This document shows positions 34,351 through 46,762 of a stretch of DNA of 64,000 nucleotides, piece by piece. Position 1 is the stretch's first letter. Each line of letters opens with the position of its first letter. A program made the translations under genes and the position numbers. The stretch covers positions 1,808,001 through 1,872,000 of the forward strand of contig JAULSN010000004.1 in the NCBI GenBank assembly GCA_033439765.1, read 5' to 3'. The notes under the pieces are model-generated. The model did not search any database. It was not told where the DNA came from and saw only the letters and a program-made list of their open reading frames with translations. Source of the DNA: Lasiosphaeria ovina (Eukaryota; Ascomycota; Sordariomycetes; Sordariales; Lasiosphaeriaceae).

Positions 34351-37300
34351 ATGGCTGAAATCAAAATCGACGGCAAGGTCTTCCAGGAGCGCATCTCGCA
34401 CTTTATCAACGCCTGGAAGGCTGACAAGCGCTCCGGCGACGCGCTTTTCAATGGCGTCTCCTCCATCCTCATCCTGATGGGCAAGGTCGACGACACGAAC
34501 CCCGAATTCCACAAGAACAATGCCATGCACGTGAGTCATCGCCGTCTCTGTCTCCCCTAAATGCACGACCGCAAGACAATCGTTGTGCCCGGTCCTTTCG
34601 CTGACAGCTTCGCAGTTCTGGCTCCTCGGCTACGAGTTCCCCACCACCTTGATGCTCCTCACCCTCGACACCATCTACATTCTTACAACACAGAAGAAGG
34701 GTTTGTTCTTACCCCGCTCTCTGACCCCCTCACTCGGTGGCTGACCTAGACAGCGAAATATCTCGACCAAATCAAGGGCGGCCGATTTCCCGTCGAGGTG
34801 CTTGTCCGCGGAAAGGACAGCGCCGAGAACGAGAAGCTCTTTGTCAAGATTACAGATGCCATCAAGGCAGCAGGCGTGAGTCATTTCGGTCCCTTTCCGT
34901 GCGGGGTTCCCACAGGCTAACTAGGCTGCTACGCTCAGAAAAAGATTGGCGTGCTCAGCAAGGATGCGTCCAAGGGCCCCTTCATCGACGAGTGGAAGAA
35001 GTCGTTCGCCGAGAATTGCAAGGATGCCGAGGAGGTCGACGTATCCCATGCCCTGTCGGTTGGCGCATTCTCGGTCAAGGACGAGGGCGAGCTCCGAGCC
35101 ATGCGAACCTCGTCCAAGGCTTGCGTCGCACTCCTGACGCCCTACTTCCTCGACGAGATGTCCAACATTCTCGACCAAGAAAAGAAAATCAAGCACAGCG
35201 CACTCGCCGACAAAGTGTACAACAAGCTCGAGGACGTCAAGTTCTGGAAGACGGTCGAGCTTCCGAACAGGCAGAAGCTACCTGCGGACCTCGACCCCGA
35301 GCAGCTGGACTGGATCCTGGGGCCTGTGGTGCAGAGCGGCGGAAAGTTTGACCTCAAATGGCAATCAGACTCGGATAACGATGTTCTTCACCCCGGAGTC
35401 ATCATTGCGGCCATGGGCCTCCGGTACAAGTCGTACTGCTCGCAGATTGCCAGGACCTTCATGGTGGACCCCAACAAGTCGCAGGAGAGCAATTATAAAT
35501 TCCTTCTCGCCGTCCATAACCTAATCCTAAAGGAGATCCGGGACGGAGTTGTTGTCAAAGACGTCTACGCCAAGGCCCTTGCTCTAGTGAGGTCCAAGAA
35601 ACCGGACCTCGAGAAGCATTTCCTCAAGAACGTTGGCTACGGCATCGGCCTCGAAAACAAAGATCCTACTCTTATCCTCAACAGCAAGAATTCTCGCGCC
35701 CTCAAGGACGGCATGACGCTCTGTGTCACCACCGGGTTTAACGACATCCAGAACCCTAGTGCGCAGGACAAGAATAGCAAGGTCTACTCTCTCGTCCTCA
35801 CCGATACTATCCGTGTCACTACGTCTGAGCCTGTTGTCTTCACTGGCGAGGCGCCAGTCGACGTTGACGCCACCTCTTTCTTCTTCAAGGATGACGAGGA
35901 GGCCCAGCCAACTCCCAAGAAGGAGAAGCGAGACTCGCGAGTTGGTGCTGTAGCAACTAAGAATATCACCAGCACCCGACTGCGGTCCGAGCGCACAACC
36001 ACAGTGGTCGATGATGCGGACAAGAAGCGCCGAGCCCACCAGAAAGAACTCGCCACGAAGAAGCAGAAGGAGGGCCTAGCCAAGTATTCCGAGTCGACTG
36101 CCGACGAGAACGGCGTAGAGATGAAGAAGTTCAAGCGCTTCGAGTCCTATAAGCGTGACAACCAGTTCCCCCCCAAGATTCGGGATATGGGTATTGTGGT
36201 CGATCAGAAGAACGCAACCGTCATTCTCCCAGTCATGGGGCGGCCTGTTCCCTTCCACATCAACACTATCAAGAATGCGGGCAAGAGTGAAGAGGGAGAT
36301 TGGTCCTTTCTCCGAATCAACTTTCTTTCTCCCGGCCAAGGCGTTGGGCGCAAAGACGACCAGCCCTTCGAGGACGCCTCGGCCCACTTTGTTAGGAGCT
36401 TGACTTTCCGGTCTCTCGATGGCGATCGCTATGGCGAGATTACGAATCAGATATCCAACATGAAGAGAGACGCGGTGAAAAAGGAGCAAGAAAAGAAGGA
36501 CATGGAAGATGTAGTGGAGCAGGATAAGCTCGTCGAGATAAGAAGTAAGTGTTCTCGTAAGACTGCAGTTTGGGCTCTGACTAACCGGACACCTAGATCG
36601 ACGCCCTGCCGTGCTGGACAATGTCTTCATACGGCCTGCAATGGAAGGAAAACGCGTTCCTGGCAAGGTAGAGATTCACCAAAACGGCATCCGCTACCAA
36701 TCCCCGCTCAGCACTACGCAACGCGTTGACATTCTCTTTTCCAACGTTCGCCACCTCTTCTTCCAGCCGTGCACGCACGAGTTGATTGTCATCATTCACA
36801 TCCACTTAAAGGATCCCATCATTATTGGCAACAAGAAGAAGACCAAGGACGTTCAGTTCTACCGCGAAGCCACAGATATCCAGTTTGATGAGACCGGAAA
36901 TCGGAAGCGGAAGTATCGGTATGGCGACGAGGACGAGTTTGAGGCTGAACAGGAGGAGCGCCGCAGGAGGGCGGACCTCGACCGCCTCTTCAAGGGCTTC
37001 GCCGAGAAGATTGCCGAGGCTGGTCGCAATGAGGGCATTGAGGTGGACATGCCTGTCCGAGATCTTGGATTCCAGGGGGTTCCATTCCGCAGCAACGTCT
37101 ACATCCAGCCGACTACAGAATGCCTCATCCAAATCACGGAGCCGCCCTTCATGGTGATTACCCTGGAGGACATCGAGGTTGCCCATTTGGAACGTGTCCA
37201 GTTCGGTTTGAAGAACTTTGATCTGGTCTTCATCTTTAAAGACTTCACACGTACCCCATCCCACATCAACACCATTCCAGTCGAGTCTCTGGAAGACGTG

Positions 37301-37720
37301 AAAGAGTTCCTCGACTCTTCCGACATCGCCTTCTCGGAAGGTCCTCTCAACCTCAACTGGTCCGTCATCATGAAGACGGTCACTGCCGATACTCACCAGT
37401 TCTTCATCGATGGTGGCTGGGGCTTCTTGCAAAACGAGTCCGACAACGAGGACGATGGGGAAGAGATGTCTGAGGAGAGTAACTTTGAGATCAGCGAGAG
37501 TGAGCTCGAGGAAGCTTCAGAGTCTAGCGAGGAGGATTCCGATTTCGATTCCCAGGCGTCGGCCGAAGCTAGCGACGACGCAGATGCTAGTGACGACGAG
37601 GAGGAGGGGGAGGATTGGGATGAGCTGGAGCGCAAGGCGAAGAAGCGCGATCGCGAGAGTGGACTCGAAGAAGAGGAGCAGCAGCGTGGCGGAAACAAGA
37701 AGAAGCAGCGGAAGAGATGA
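34351..37720 (+). CDS. spt16: FACT complex subunit SPT16
   Basis: Histone chaperone that with Pob3 forms FACT, which opens and restores nucleosomes during transcription and replication in the nucleus. Five exons, 34351-34530, 34616-34700, 34754-34875, 34939-36544 and 36597-37720, join in frame to 1038 residues, the normal Spt16 length. The N-terminal half is the peptidase-like fold ([47 protein letters not shown]). A linker with KKEKRDSR and the dimerisation part follow ([21 protein letters not shown]). Next is the Rtt106-like middle domain ([38 protein letters not shown]). After GGWGFLQNE the tail is Asp/Glu/Ser-rich and ends in a basic GNKKKQRKR signal, as in other Spt16 proteins. All introns are GT-AG. 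It is convergent with the CDC50 gene. Confidence 0.97.
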
Positions 37721-38955
37721 GCGGCTGGCGGGCCTTGACGTGTATTTGCCTTGCCTTTTCCCTCTTCGCCTCTTTGCGTAGGGCACGATTGCAAGTCTTC
37801 TTTCCCCATTGTCTACGGAGTCTGACTGGCCGACTCTTTAATATGTATAGTCTATTACAGGATTTTTCTTTCTTTTTGTTGCTACGATGTCTTTTTTTAC
37901 AGTTTGGACAGGGAAAGTCTAGGTCAGACAGACCCTCAACGGGAACGGGGGCCTTTTTTTTCTTCTCACAAACAATATGGAATGAATGCATCGGACGTGT
38001 CTGAGTAGTACCCACTTGTGACGTTTTTTTATTCTTCCTTTGTTCATCGGATGGGATGAATTCGTAAAAAGGTGGGATGAAGGGGGTTTTTTGCCGAAAT
38101 TTTACATCCACGCACAGTCTCTCTCTCTCTTTGTGTGTGTGTGTGTTATGTTACTGAATGTTGGACAAGACTGTATTTATGTGGGCATTAAATGGTTTAT
38201 TTTATCTCTCGTCTCGTTAACTCTTCTGTAAGTACCTACTTTTTATGGTGATGGGTTTGTGCTGTGTGTGCATGCATCACCCTCTGACCCTCTCTCTTCA
38301 CTCTCTCTAGATACCCCACAAGTGATATGTCATCCATCTCTAGGCTATTGGGTCTGCTCCACAGGTAGATGAGACGAGATCACATCATAATGGCTGGTTG
38401 TACTGCTGCAGTGGCTTGTTTGAACCTGGATACGTAGCCCTTTTTTTTCATTTTTCATTCTCTCTCTATCACGGAAAATTGGGTGGCGGGGGTGTTTTAC
38501 TTATGGGGGAATGAAAAGGAAGACAGACAGCTATCAAGAGAGAAAAAAAGGAGAGGAAACGGAAAGGAAACGGAAAGGAGAGAGAGTATCAATATAAATT
38601 GATTTGCCAGCTAAAGAAAAAACTCCATTTTACGCCTTTGACATGGATTCCGGAAAAAGTACAAGAAGAAAAAAGGCCAAAAAAGAGGAGACAGCAACCC
38701 AAGAAAACACGGACGCGCGCTCTTCTCTCACCCACACGCACATAGAGACATCTCGAGCACACGTCCTGAGGAAAGAAATCCCAGGACATGACAGAAAGCC
38801 GTAAGAAAACAAGGAATAAAAAAACTCGTCGCTAATTTCGACATTTGATCCCCGTTTCCTTTCTACCACTCGTTGACCCCCATCCCCTATGCATGCTCCC
38901 TAAAAACACACACACACACACACACGCACTCAAGACGTCACCGTGAAAAGGAAAA
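37721..38955. other. Convergent 3' region of SPT16 and CDC50
   Basis: T-rich and simple sequence, including CT/GT runs at 38117-38142 and CA repeats near 38910-38925. It presumably carries both 3' untranslated regions and polyadenylation sites. No gene is seen. Confidence 0.6.
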
Positions 38956-40342
38956 TCACAAGCCGCCCGGGGCGTGTGTTTGCGTGTTGGCGCCAGGGGC
39001 AGACGGCTGGTTCCAAGACAGGTACGAGGGGTCGCCGAGCTTGCGGGGCTTCCACAGGAAGAAGGACAGGATGAAGTAGATGTCGAGCAAGAGGCAGATG
39101 CCGCCGACGATGAGGAAGATGATGCCGGGCCAGATGTTGCGGGAGCCCATGGTGGAGAGGGTGGTGATGACAAAGGACTTGCGGCCGTTGTAAAGGGTGG
39201 TGTCGAAGTTGAGGGCAATGTCGACCTGGTACGTGCCGCGGTCCATGACGTCGACGTCGTTGCGCTGGTACAGCTTGTAGAAATTGGGCGAGGCGGCCAG
39301 CATCATCCAGTTCTGAAAGGCCTCCCACGTCTGCAGGTTGGGCGCGGGGTTCTTGTCATTGTAGCCATTGGGGTAGCGGTCGCGCCAGTTGGGCGGCGGC
39401 ACGATCTGGTCGTTATTGTACTTGGTCTGGCCGTACAGGTCCTTGTTGCCCGGCCAGGTGATGCCCGTGTCCTTCATGGTGTAGGTTCGGTTGCTGTTGT
39501 CGTCGGCGCGGCGAGCGTTGTTGGGGGAAACGGCCACGTTGAGCCAGACGGGGCTCGAGAAGGTGTCGTTAAACATCGAATTGGCGACGATGCCGCAGGG
39601 GAAGACGATCTTGCCCGAGCCCAGCGGATCGTGGGCGAGCGGGTCGCACGTCGAGCCGTTGATAGTGGCGCCGTCGACAGCGTCGCCCAGCAACTGCTTG
39701 GCGTTGAACGAGTTGACGTAGCGGCGGTGGTTCTGGTAGAAGTTCTCGAGGTAGTAGAAGAAGCTGACGGTGGGCTTGAGGTCCTCGGGAATGTTGAAGC
39801 GCACCAGGCATACGTCAATATTCAGCGACTCGTTACCGAATTCGAAGGGCCGCTTCTCGACGCGCCAGAAGGCCTTGTTAGGGTCGAGGGTGCTGCCTTC
39901 GGGGACGGAGAAATGGGCAGAAATGAGGCCATCGGGCACGGCTTTGAAATTGTCAGGCCCGCCATCCTGGGGGGCTTGTTTCTGGCAGTCGGTGTAGTCG
40001 AAGCTGAAGTCTCGAACCTGCGGTGGGGCTTTGGTTAGTATGCATCTGGCCGGATCGGCCAAGCAAGTACTAGAGAGAGAGAGCGGAATGAATGGAAAAG
40101 CGTACGGTGTGTGCCAGATATGTCAGATAGGCGCCGAAGCCGAGATAGATGGCGGCGAGGATGGAAAATATGGTGACGATGAGTTTGGGAGTCAGGACGC
40201 ACTGCCAGGCGCGCATGCGCTGCTGACGGAAGGCAGTATTGGGGGGGCGGTTCTTGGGCGCGTTGGCGAGAGCGTCGGCGTCGATGGCGTCGTCTTGGCC
40301 GGCGGCATCTTGGTCGGCGCCACGACGACGGCGAGGTGCCAT
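38956..40342 (-). CDS. cdc50: CDC50/LEM3 family protein, P4-ATPase (phospholipid flippase) beta subunit
   Basis: Non-catalytic subunit needed for folding, ER exit and activity of P4-type flippases, which keep phosphatidylserine and phosphatidylethanolamine in the cytoplasmic leaflet. Exon 1 (40106-40342) encodes 79 residues and exon 2 (38956-40017) 353, giving 432 in total; the intron is GTACGC...CAG and phase 0. A basic, disordered N-terminus leads to the conserved RMRAWQCVLTPK and the first membrane segment (about 54-76). A large luminal domain follows, with family blocks FYYLENFYQNHRRYV, IVFPCGIVANSMFND and GITWPGNKDLYGQTKYN, and several NxS/T sites (NGST, NDTF, NRTY). The second membrane segment is at about 374-401. 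A short Pro/Gly tail ends the protein. The start codon is 78 residues before conserved sequence ends in exon 1 and is the only reasonable one. Which fungal paralogue it is (Cdc50, Lem3 or Crf1 type) cannot be told by eye. Confidence 0.93.
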
Positions 40343-43300
40343 GATGGGGATGAGATGGGGGCTGTCAATTCGGTTGGCGGCGAGAGTTGCTTCTCTGCGT
40401 CGTCGTCGAGAGGAGCCGGGAGAGCAAGTGAGAACCTATAAAGTAAGGAGCGTTTCGAAGTCGCGGACCCTTCGGCGGTGTAATTCGCTTCTCCCTGCTG
40501 GCCTTGCCAAAAGGGGCCCGTGCAGCCCCTGTTCGCAGCGAGGCTCAGACCAGGAGCGGCTGTGACGGTCCTCTCGCTGCCAGTCAGCAGGAGCCCAGCC
40601 TAAGCCCCCAGCGTCGACGACAGAGTCACGCAGCCGAGCACGTGCAGAGTTCTCTCTCAGCCAACCCTAACCCGTACTCACCTCGGAGTTGAGGTGGTTT
40701 CGGGCTTCTTACTGAGTGCCGGGGTTCACGGAACACTCCGTAGCCCGTACATGTACAGCCTGGCAAACCTGTATCCGTATGCTCGACTTCCCTTTCATTA
40801 TCTCATATCAACTCAGATCCGGAAAGGCCAGTGCAGCCGTACACGTACACATACGGCCCTTCCACATCCTCAGCACACCTCCTACGTATTTCATTTGGAG
40901 CCGCCCTTGCACAAAGCCTGCCAAATATCCAAAGCGGTCTTGGAGCGACAGCCGACAAACACGCTGGCGTATGTCTATTCTGAAACATCACGCGGCCGAT
41001 TCCCGATTGAGATCAGCGAATATGGTACGCCGATACAGTACAGCACGTAAACAAGCTGTGTCGATGTGACGGAACTTGGATGCGTGTGTCCTCGTCGCCT
41101 CCCGCACGCTTTGCGTGTAATAATTATGGGCGGCATAATTACGCTGCAGATCATACACGTGAGTACGTACATTACATATAGACGTGGAACATGCAGCGAC
41201 AGTGCCAAGTGCTGGCTGCCTCATGTCGCCACCTGCTCTCACAGCTTGCGGCAGATCTGCAAGAGAAGCCCAGGAGAAGATCGGTGAAGCTCAGAGCGGC
41301 CACTGCTAGCCAACCACGGTCCCCACCCAAGTACTGCTTGGGTCCGGAGGCAGGACCACTAGGGAGTCCGTGCGTCTTTCTAGAACTGTTCGACAAAGGT
41401 TACTGGCCCTGCCTAGCGGCAGCTTGTGGAGAAAAAGGCGAGGGGGGACCTGGTCGCGAGGGGTTGAGGGACGGGAGGGGGAGGAGGTGCCCGTGTTTCC
41501 AACGCTGCACTGTACCTGGAGGCGGGTTATCGGTATCTGCGGCCTCGACGCCCAACAATTCCCGCCAGTTGAATCGGTTGCTAAGATAACACGCTGTCGG
41601 GGGAGCAAAAGAGGCTCAAGAGTCGCTGGCATATGCGCATCTTGACTGGTAACTAAGGCTTCGGACTGCTGCAGCCACGAACGACGCTGCGACGCCGCCG
41701 CTGCTGCAAGGCCGGCAGGGCAGGCTCAAGGAACTGCTCGCCTAGAGGGGCATTGCTGTCTTTGGTATTCCGTAGGAGGTAGGTAAAGGCGGAGAGACGG
41801 GTGGGTTAGCTGGGTAACAATACTAGGCAGTTCTAGTATTCAAACAAGTCATCCAGCCTGGGCGATGAAATGCAGGTAATGCACGACCGTCTAGGGTCAC
41901 CAATCGCCAGGCAGCTTACATATTCCGCAATACCACAACTGAGACATGAAATCAAGGTGGTGAAGACCGCCTTTGACTGTGTGAGGCGGTGTTCATGTCG
42001 GTACAAAACATATAGTTCATGCAACTAGGTACTTACAGTACAGTAGTAGGTAAGGTAAAGTAGGCCCCGGGCGAGAGTGTGCAATGGAAATGAAGGCGAG
42101 GTAGGTATGGTATGGGTAATAAAGTAAGGTAGGGCGGAAACGAAAACCACCCCACCCGCCAAACCTAAACCTAGGTAGCTTTCCATCACCACCTCTCCCC
42201 TCCTCGCCTTCCAAGGTCCCTATCGCTGCCCGCTTCCGCTTCCCGGTCCTGCCCTCGCGTCGTCACCACCCACCACCGCTCCATCTCCCCCAGTTGCCCC
42301 CCGCCAATCGACAGTCGCCCACCGGTGTGTCGTTTTGTCTCGCAGCAGCTCAACGCTCTTGGCCGATCAGGGCACTCCAATTCTTGTCGCCGCGCCCGAG
42401 TCGCCTTGTCTCAGCCTTTATTCCCTGTCGTGCCCACGCCCGTGTCTCTCTTGCGAGCCCGCCATTTCAGCCCTCTCTGTCTACCTTGCCTTGCCTGCCT
42501 AGGGACATCCATATTCTTTATCACGCGGCGGCATACTCCCTTCGGCCGCTCCTTCTCGCCTGCTAGCTCATCCACCCACGTCCGACTTCACCCTGTATTA
42601 ACACCCTCGTAACTAGAGACTTGGTTGTATACAAAAGCCCTTATCGCTCTCTCTGGGCCGTATTTGAAACCGCCCGGAGCCTGCAAATCGCAAAGGCAAG
42701 TTCAAACGTTTGGTTCCGAGCTTTGGCTTGGCTTGGTGTTCCACCGTCTCGGCTGCTCGTCGTCGCTCTCTCAATTGTCTTCGCCCCGTGTGGAGACTGG
42801 CTAGGACTTCGGCCGTCGTGTTTCTAGGGGAGGCGCTCTGCATCGTCCCAAACGAACCATTGCATGGGTCCGGATGGAATGCCGGCACAAATCATCCCAA
42901 GTTTCCTTGTTGCTGAGGCAGCTTTCCGCCGAAAACCTGCAGCCCCCCGCGTCACCGCAGACCACTTGTCTCGAACTGGCCCTTTCTCCTTCTCACATAC
43001 TTGAGACCGAGCTTGCAAATATTTACGTGATCTGTCTTTCTAACGGCCTCCTGCAGGGTTTCCAAGGACTCATATCAACGTCATCTGCGACCAAAGAGAC
43101 ACGAAGGCTCGGGCTTGGTTCCTTTCCCCCCAAGTACTACTTATATTCGGCCTGCCCTCCATTGATCGGCCAACCCTCGCATCCGGGAAGCTGGTGGATA
43201 CAAGTAGCATCTTTCTGGGTCACGCGTCCGCTAGCGGTTGATCCTCTCGACCGCGTGCCGGAACAAGTGCTGGGTTTGGACTACGAGTCCCGTGTCACGA

Positions 43301-43445
43301 GGTGAGCCACCCCGATCAAGCTTTGGAATACCGCCAACTGACCCCAACATCCACGTTGTCAGTGTGTTAACTAGTCGAAAGGAAGACACCGCCACCTGGT
43401 TGTCGGATCTATTACTAGTTACTGGAGTATCGCTGCAACGGAGTC
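40343..43445. other. 3.1-kb divergent upstream region of CDC50 and the PKA regulatory gene
   Basis: No protein-like frame is seen. A pyrimidine-rich block at 42180-42600 suggests the transcription start zone and long leader of the PKA regulatory gene. A possible leader intron (GTGAGC...GTTGTCAG) spans 43302-43362. Several upstream ATGs lie in this leader. Confidence 0.5.
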
Positions 43446-44694
43446 ATGTCGAGCGCTGGCTTCACCAGTCCCTTCGGGGCGAATGCCAACCCATTTGGCT
43501 CCTCAAGAGCTGATGCCGGACCTATGCACAGGGTCGTTGAGGAGGACGAGAACGACACGGTTACTTCCCCAACAACTCCGAGCTTTGGACTCACCGGAGG
43601 CGGTGGTTTTAGGGGACCCTTTGGTGCTGATGCCTCGGCGGATTCGCCCGTTTCGGCTTTGAGAAATCCGCCAAACCCCGACAGCTACCCGGCTCAGTAT
43701 AACTTTGCTCGTCGAACTTCGGTTTCGGCAGAGTCTCTCAAGCCTGTTGCCGATACCTACGATAACTGGTCACCTCCAGTGTACCCCAAGTCGCAAGAAC
43801 AGCTGGAGCGCCTGAAGAAATCCATTAGCGGCAACTTCTTGTTTAGCCATCTGGACGAGGAACAAAGCTCTCAGATTCTCGGTGCGTTGGTAGAGAAACC
43901 AATTCCCACCAAGGGAATCAAGGTGAGCAGCGCCCCTATCATTATCATGTCTCGTACGCAAAGCGAAGGCTTTCCACTAACGTAAACTGTAGGTAATTAC
44001 TCAAGGTGATGCTGGCGATTTCTTCTACGTTGTCGAGAAAGGATCATTTGATGTTTATGTCAACAGCAGCGGTTCGCTGCAGCCGGGACCTGATGGCATG
44101 GGCCAAAACGTGGGCCTGATCGAGGCAGGTGGATCTTTTGGCGAACTGGCGCTTATGTACAATGCTCCGCGCGCAGCCACTGTCATCTCGGCCGAGCCGC
44201 ACTGCACGCTATGGGCTTTGGACCGCTTGACATTCCGCCGGATCTTGATGGAGTCGACGTTTGCCCGCAGGCGCATGTACGAGAGCTTTCTAGAGGAGGT
44301 CCCTCTTCTGTCGAGCCTGACCCCGTACGAGCGATCCAAGATTGCCGACGCGCTGGAGAGCCAGAAGTTCCCAGCGGGCTACACCATCATCCGGGAGGGC
44401 GACCCGGGACATTCGTTCTTCTTGCTGGAAGCTGGCGAGGCGGTTGCGTATAGGAGCGACAACTTGACCCCGGTCAAGCGCTACAAGAAGGGTGATTTCT
44501 TTGGCGAGCTTGCGTTGTTGAATGACGCGCCTCGTGCGGCCAGTGTTGTCAGCGAGACCGAGGTCAAGGTGGCCACGCTGGGGAAGTCGGCCTTCCAGCG
44601 ACTGCTCGGCCCGGTTGAGGGCATTATGAGGAGGACCAAGTACGTGGGCGTCAAGTCTGGCGTCGAAGAGATGGATCCGCTGCAGGTGCCTTGA
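43446..44694 (+). CDS. pkaR: cAMP-dependent protein kinase regulatory subunit
   Basis: Binds and silences the PKA catalytic subunit and releases it when cAMP binds; the Neurospora orthologue is mcb. Exon 1 (43446-43922, 159 residues) and exon 2 (43993-44694, 233 residues) give 392 residues. The N-terminus is Gly/Ser/Phe-rich (FTSPFGANANPFG). The inhibitor sequence RRTSVS at 89-94 has a phosphorylatable serine, so it is of the substrate, type II-like kind. Two cyclic-nucleotide domains follow. Their phosphate-binding cassettes are FGELALMYNAPRAATV (Arg219) and FGELALLNDAPRAASV (Arg340), both complete with the Glu and Arg that hold cAMP. The intron falls between the linker helix and the first cAMP domain. 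I do not see the helical dimerisation/docking domain of animal R subunits or yeast Bcy1 at the N-terminus. Confidence 0.95.
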
Positions 44695-45113
44695 GGATGG
44701 CGTGTTTTTTTAGACGGTGTTGCAGGGGCCGTAACCATGGCGCGGGGGGGGGAAAGACGCAAAGATGAGGGTTGTTGTTTGGTCGGGACGGCGTTCTGGA
44801 TTCACCGAACCTTTACCTTTATCAAGGGGGATTGCTCCTAACGGTCATCTGATACCTGGAAAGACGTAGTACGAACAGGGCTACAATAACATCCATTCAT
44901 ATGCTTCTCGATTGCGACCTATAGCATCGGTTATCTGCCGAGGATGGTTCCCTTAACTCCGATTAAATCAGAAACCCGTAGACACCCATGATGTCCTTGC
45001 CATTCTCCTTTATAATGCTTGCTGGTTGATTTTGCTGTTCCAGTCTTTGGGTATAAATTCTTTTTTTTTTCTTTTCCCGCGCGTGTCACTGACCTGGGGA
45101 GAGAGAGAGCCAG
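44695..45113. other. Convergent 3' region of the PKA-R and SPF27 genes
   Basis: About 420 bases without a coding frame, presumably both 3' untranslated regions. A run of T lies at about 45059-45070. Confidence 0.6.
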
Positions 45114-45864
45114 TTATGACTGTGCGTGCCCCCCTTCGGCTCTCTGCCTCCGGACTTCGAGAATCTCGCGCCGCAAGCCCTCGGCGGCGGCCTCCGTCTC
45201 CAGCACGCGGCTGACGCCGCGCCGCCACGTTTCGTCGAGCCCCTTGAGCTCGGGCCCGGCCTCGTCCTGCGCCCGCTGCCGCTGCAGCGCCACCACGTCG
45301 ATGGCCCGCCGCGCCGACGCCAGCTCCCGCTCCACCGCACGCACACACCCCTCCAGCTGCCAGTTGCCCACCAGCCACGCGTTCTTGCCGTAGCTATCCA
45401 GCAGCGCAAGATGCATCCGCCGCCCAGCGATGTACCCCTGAGACGCGTACGCCCGCGCCAGCGCCGCCGACAGCGCGGCGCGTGCGCCGGGAGCGGGGAG
45501 AGAGGCAAGGCCGCTAGGGAGCTCGGGCGCTTCGTAGCGTGACAGGTCTAGTGCGGAGAGTTTTGAGGACGGTGAGGCTTGCACGCGTGCTAGTTCCGCT
45601 TCGAGAAGCGGTGTCAGTGATGATGTGCTGGGCAGGGGCGGCAGAAGCGCGTGGAAGGCGTCGTCGGGGCCGGACGAGGCGCGCTCTGCGTCGATCAGTG
45701 CTGTTGCTGCTGCGCGCTCGGCTGCTGTCGGCTCCGTGTCGATGTCTGCAGGGGATGGATTGTGCGTTAGTTGTCATGATTATTCATAGGGTAGAGAGGG
45801 AGGGGGGAGAAAGGGAGGCGCGCGTACACGGGAGGGACTCGTGGACGGTGGTTATGGCGGGCAT
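45114..45864 (-). CDS. Pre-mRNA-splicing factor SPF27 (BCAS2/Cwf7 family)
   Basis: Core part of the Prp19 (NineTeen) complex, which acts in spliceosome activation in the nucleus. Exon 1 (45828-45864) encodes MPAITTVHESLP plus one base, and exon 2 (45114-45745) the rest, giving 222 residues, normal for the family. The join restores LPYIDTEPT, the conserved N-terminal signature, and this decides the donor site (GT|GTACGC) and the start codon. The middle carries ALDLSRYEAPELP, and the C-terminal half is an Arg/Glu-rich coiled coil ending LRREILEVRRQ, both typical of SPF27. The acceptor is CCTGCAG. The exon is extremely GC-rich, so overlapping open frames occur on both strands. It is divergent from the ceramidase gene about 0.9 kb away. 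Confidence 0.87.
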
Positions 45865-46762
45865 TTTGGGCGATGTTGCTTCTTTTTCTTTTGGTTTTGC
45901 TTGTCCTGAAGCTTGTCGTGAAGCTGGCGGTTTCGTGGTGCTGATGTGAAGGACGGCTGCGTTTGTCGCTATGTGAAGGAGAATTATTGTATGTGTGTTT
46001 CTTGCTCGGGATTGCGTTTATGGCAGCGCGAAGTAAGTTGGGTTTCCCGGTGAGTGTCCGGGTTGTTGCGAGTCGGCCGTTAGTTTTGCGAATGGAGGGT
46101 TTCGGGATGCAACTGCAACCGCAACGCGCGCACGTTCGTTTCCACGCGCAAATGCAAATGGGGGAAGCTTGAATGCGAAAAGTCGGCCTCCATTCTTCAC
46201 CTCACCTCACTGTGGGGGAAAGGCTTGCACCCCTGGGCGTCGCTGTAGCGCTGTAACTGCCGATAAGGCAAGGCCGCACGGATGCCTCACGGAAGATGCG
46301 AAGCGACAAGGTGCGGATGCGTCGACGCAAAGCCGCCCCCTGTCTTTGACTGCCGAGAACGTAAACACAGCATATGAAGATTGTTAGACATAAGCCAAGT
46401 CAAAGGAAAGTAGGTTCTGCAGTTTGGCCATTTTTAAACAATTATTTTGGATTTTCTGCAGCCAGCTAGGCTCCTATGCCTATCGCAGCCCAGATCAGGC
46501 AGGCAGCTTACTGACCCCGCGTCCTTGCCGACTCCCAATCGGACGTTTGCCATGACGACAGAGCAAGAGGACCCGAGGAAAGAACAGCCCCCGGAGTACA
46601 ACACTACCGTGCCAGTGCCAATGCTAGCCCACCACCAACAACTTTCAAGACGACGCCAACGCTGACCCGAGCCTTGAAGTTGAGAGAGATTTGCAATTTG
46701 TTTGCAATGTTACGTCTCTAGACCTGCCACTTACCTTGGTTCCCGGCATATTCGGCAGCAGG
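45865..46762. other. Divergent upstream region of SPF27 and the ceramidase gene
   Basis: No confident gene. A short open stretch starting ATGACGACAGAGCAAGAG at 46552 could be a first coding exon of the ceramidase gene, discussed there. A tract at 46714-46758 ending TTCGGCAG looks like the 3' end of an intron. Confidence 0.5.

Noticed and set aside
38974..40038. 354-codon plus-strand open frame
   Set aside because: Antisense to CDC50 exon 2, which has both membrane segments and family blocks. The plus-strand peptide is Val/Gly/Ala-biased, as GC-rich shadows are.
40662..40673. CCCTAACCC, telomere-like sequence
   Set aside because: Only about one and a half units, which is too short to indicate an interstitial telomere.
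42874..43305. 143-codon frame upstream of the PKA regulatory subunit
   Set aside because: Checked as a possible N-terminal exon. It lacks helices of the docking domain type and ends before the likely leader intron.
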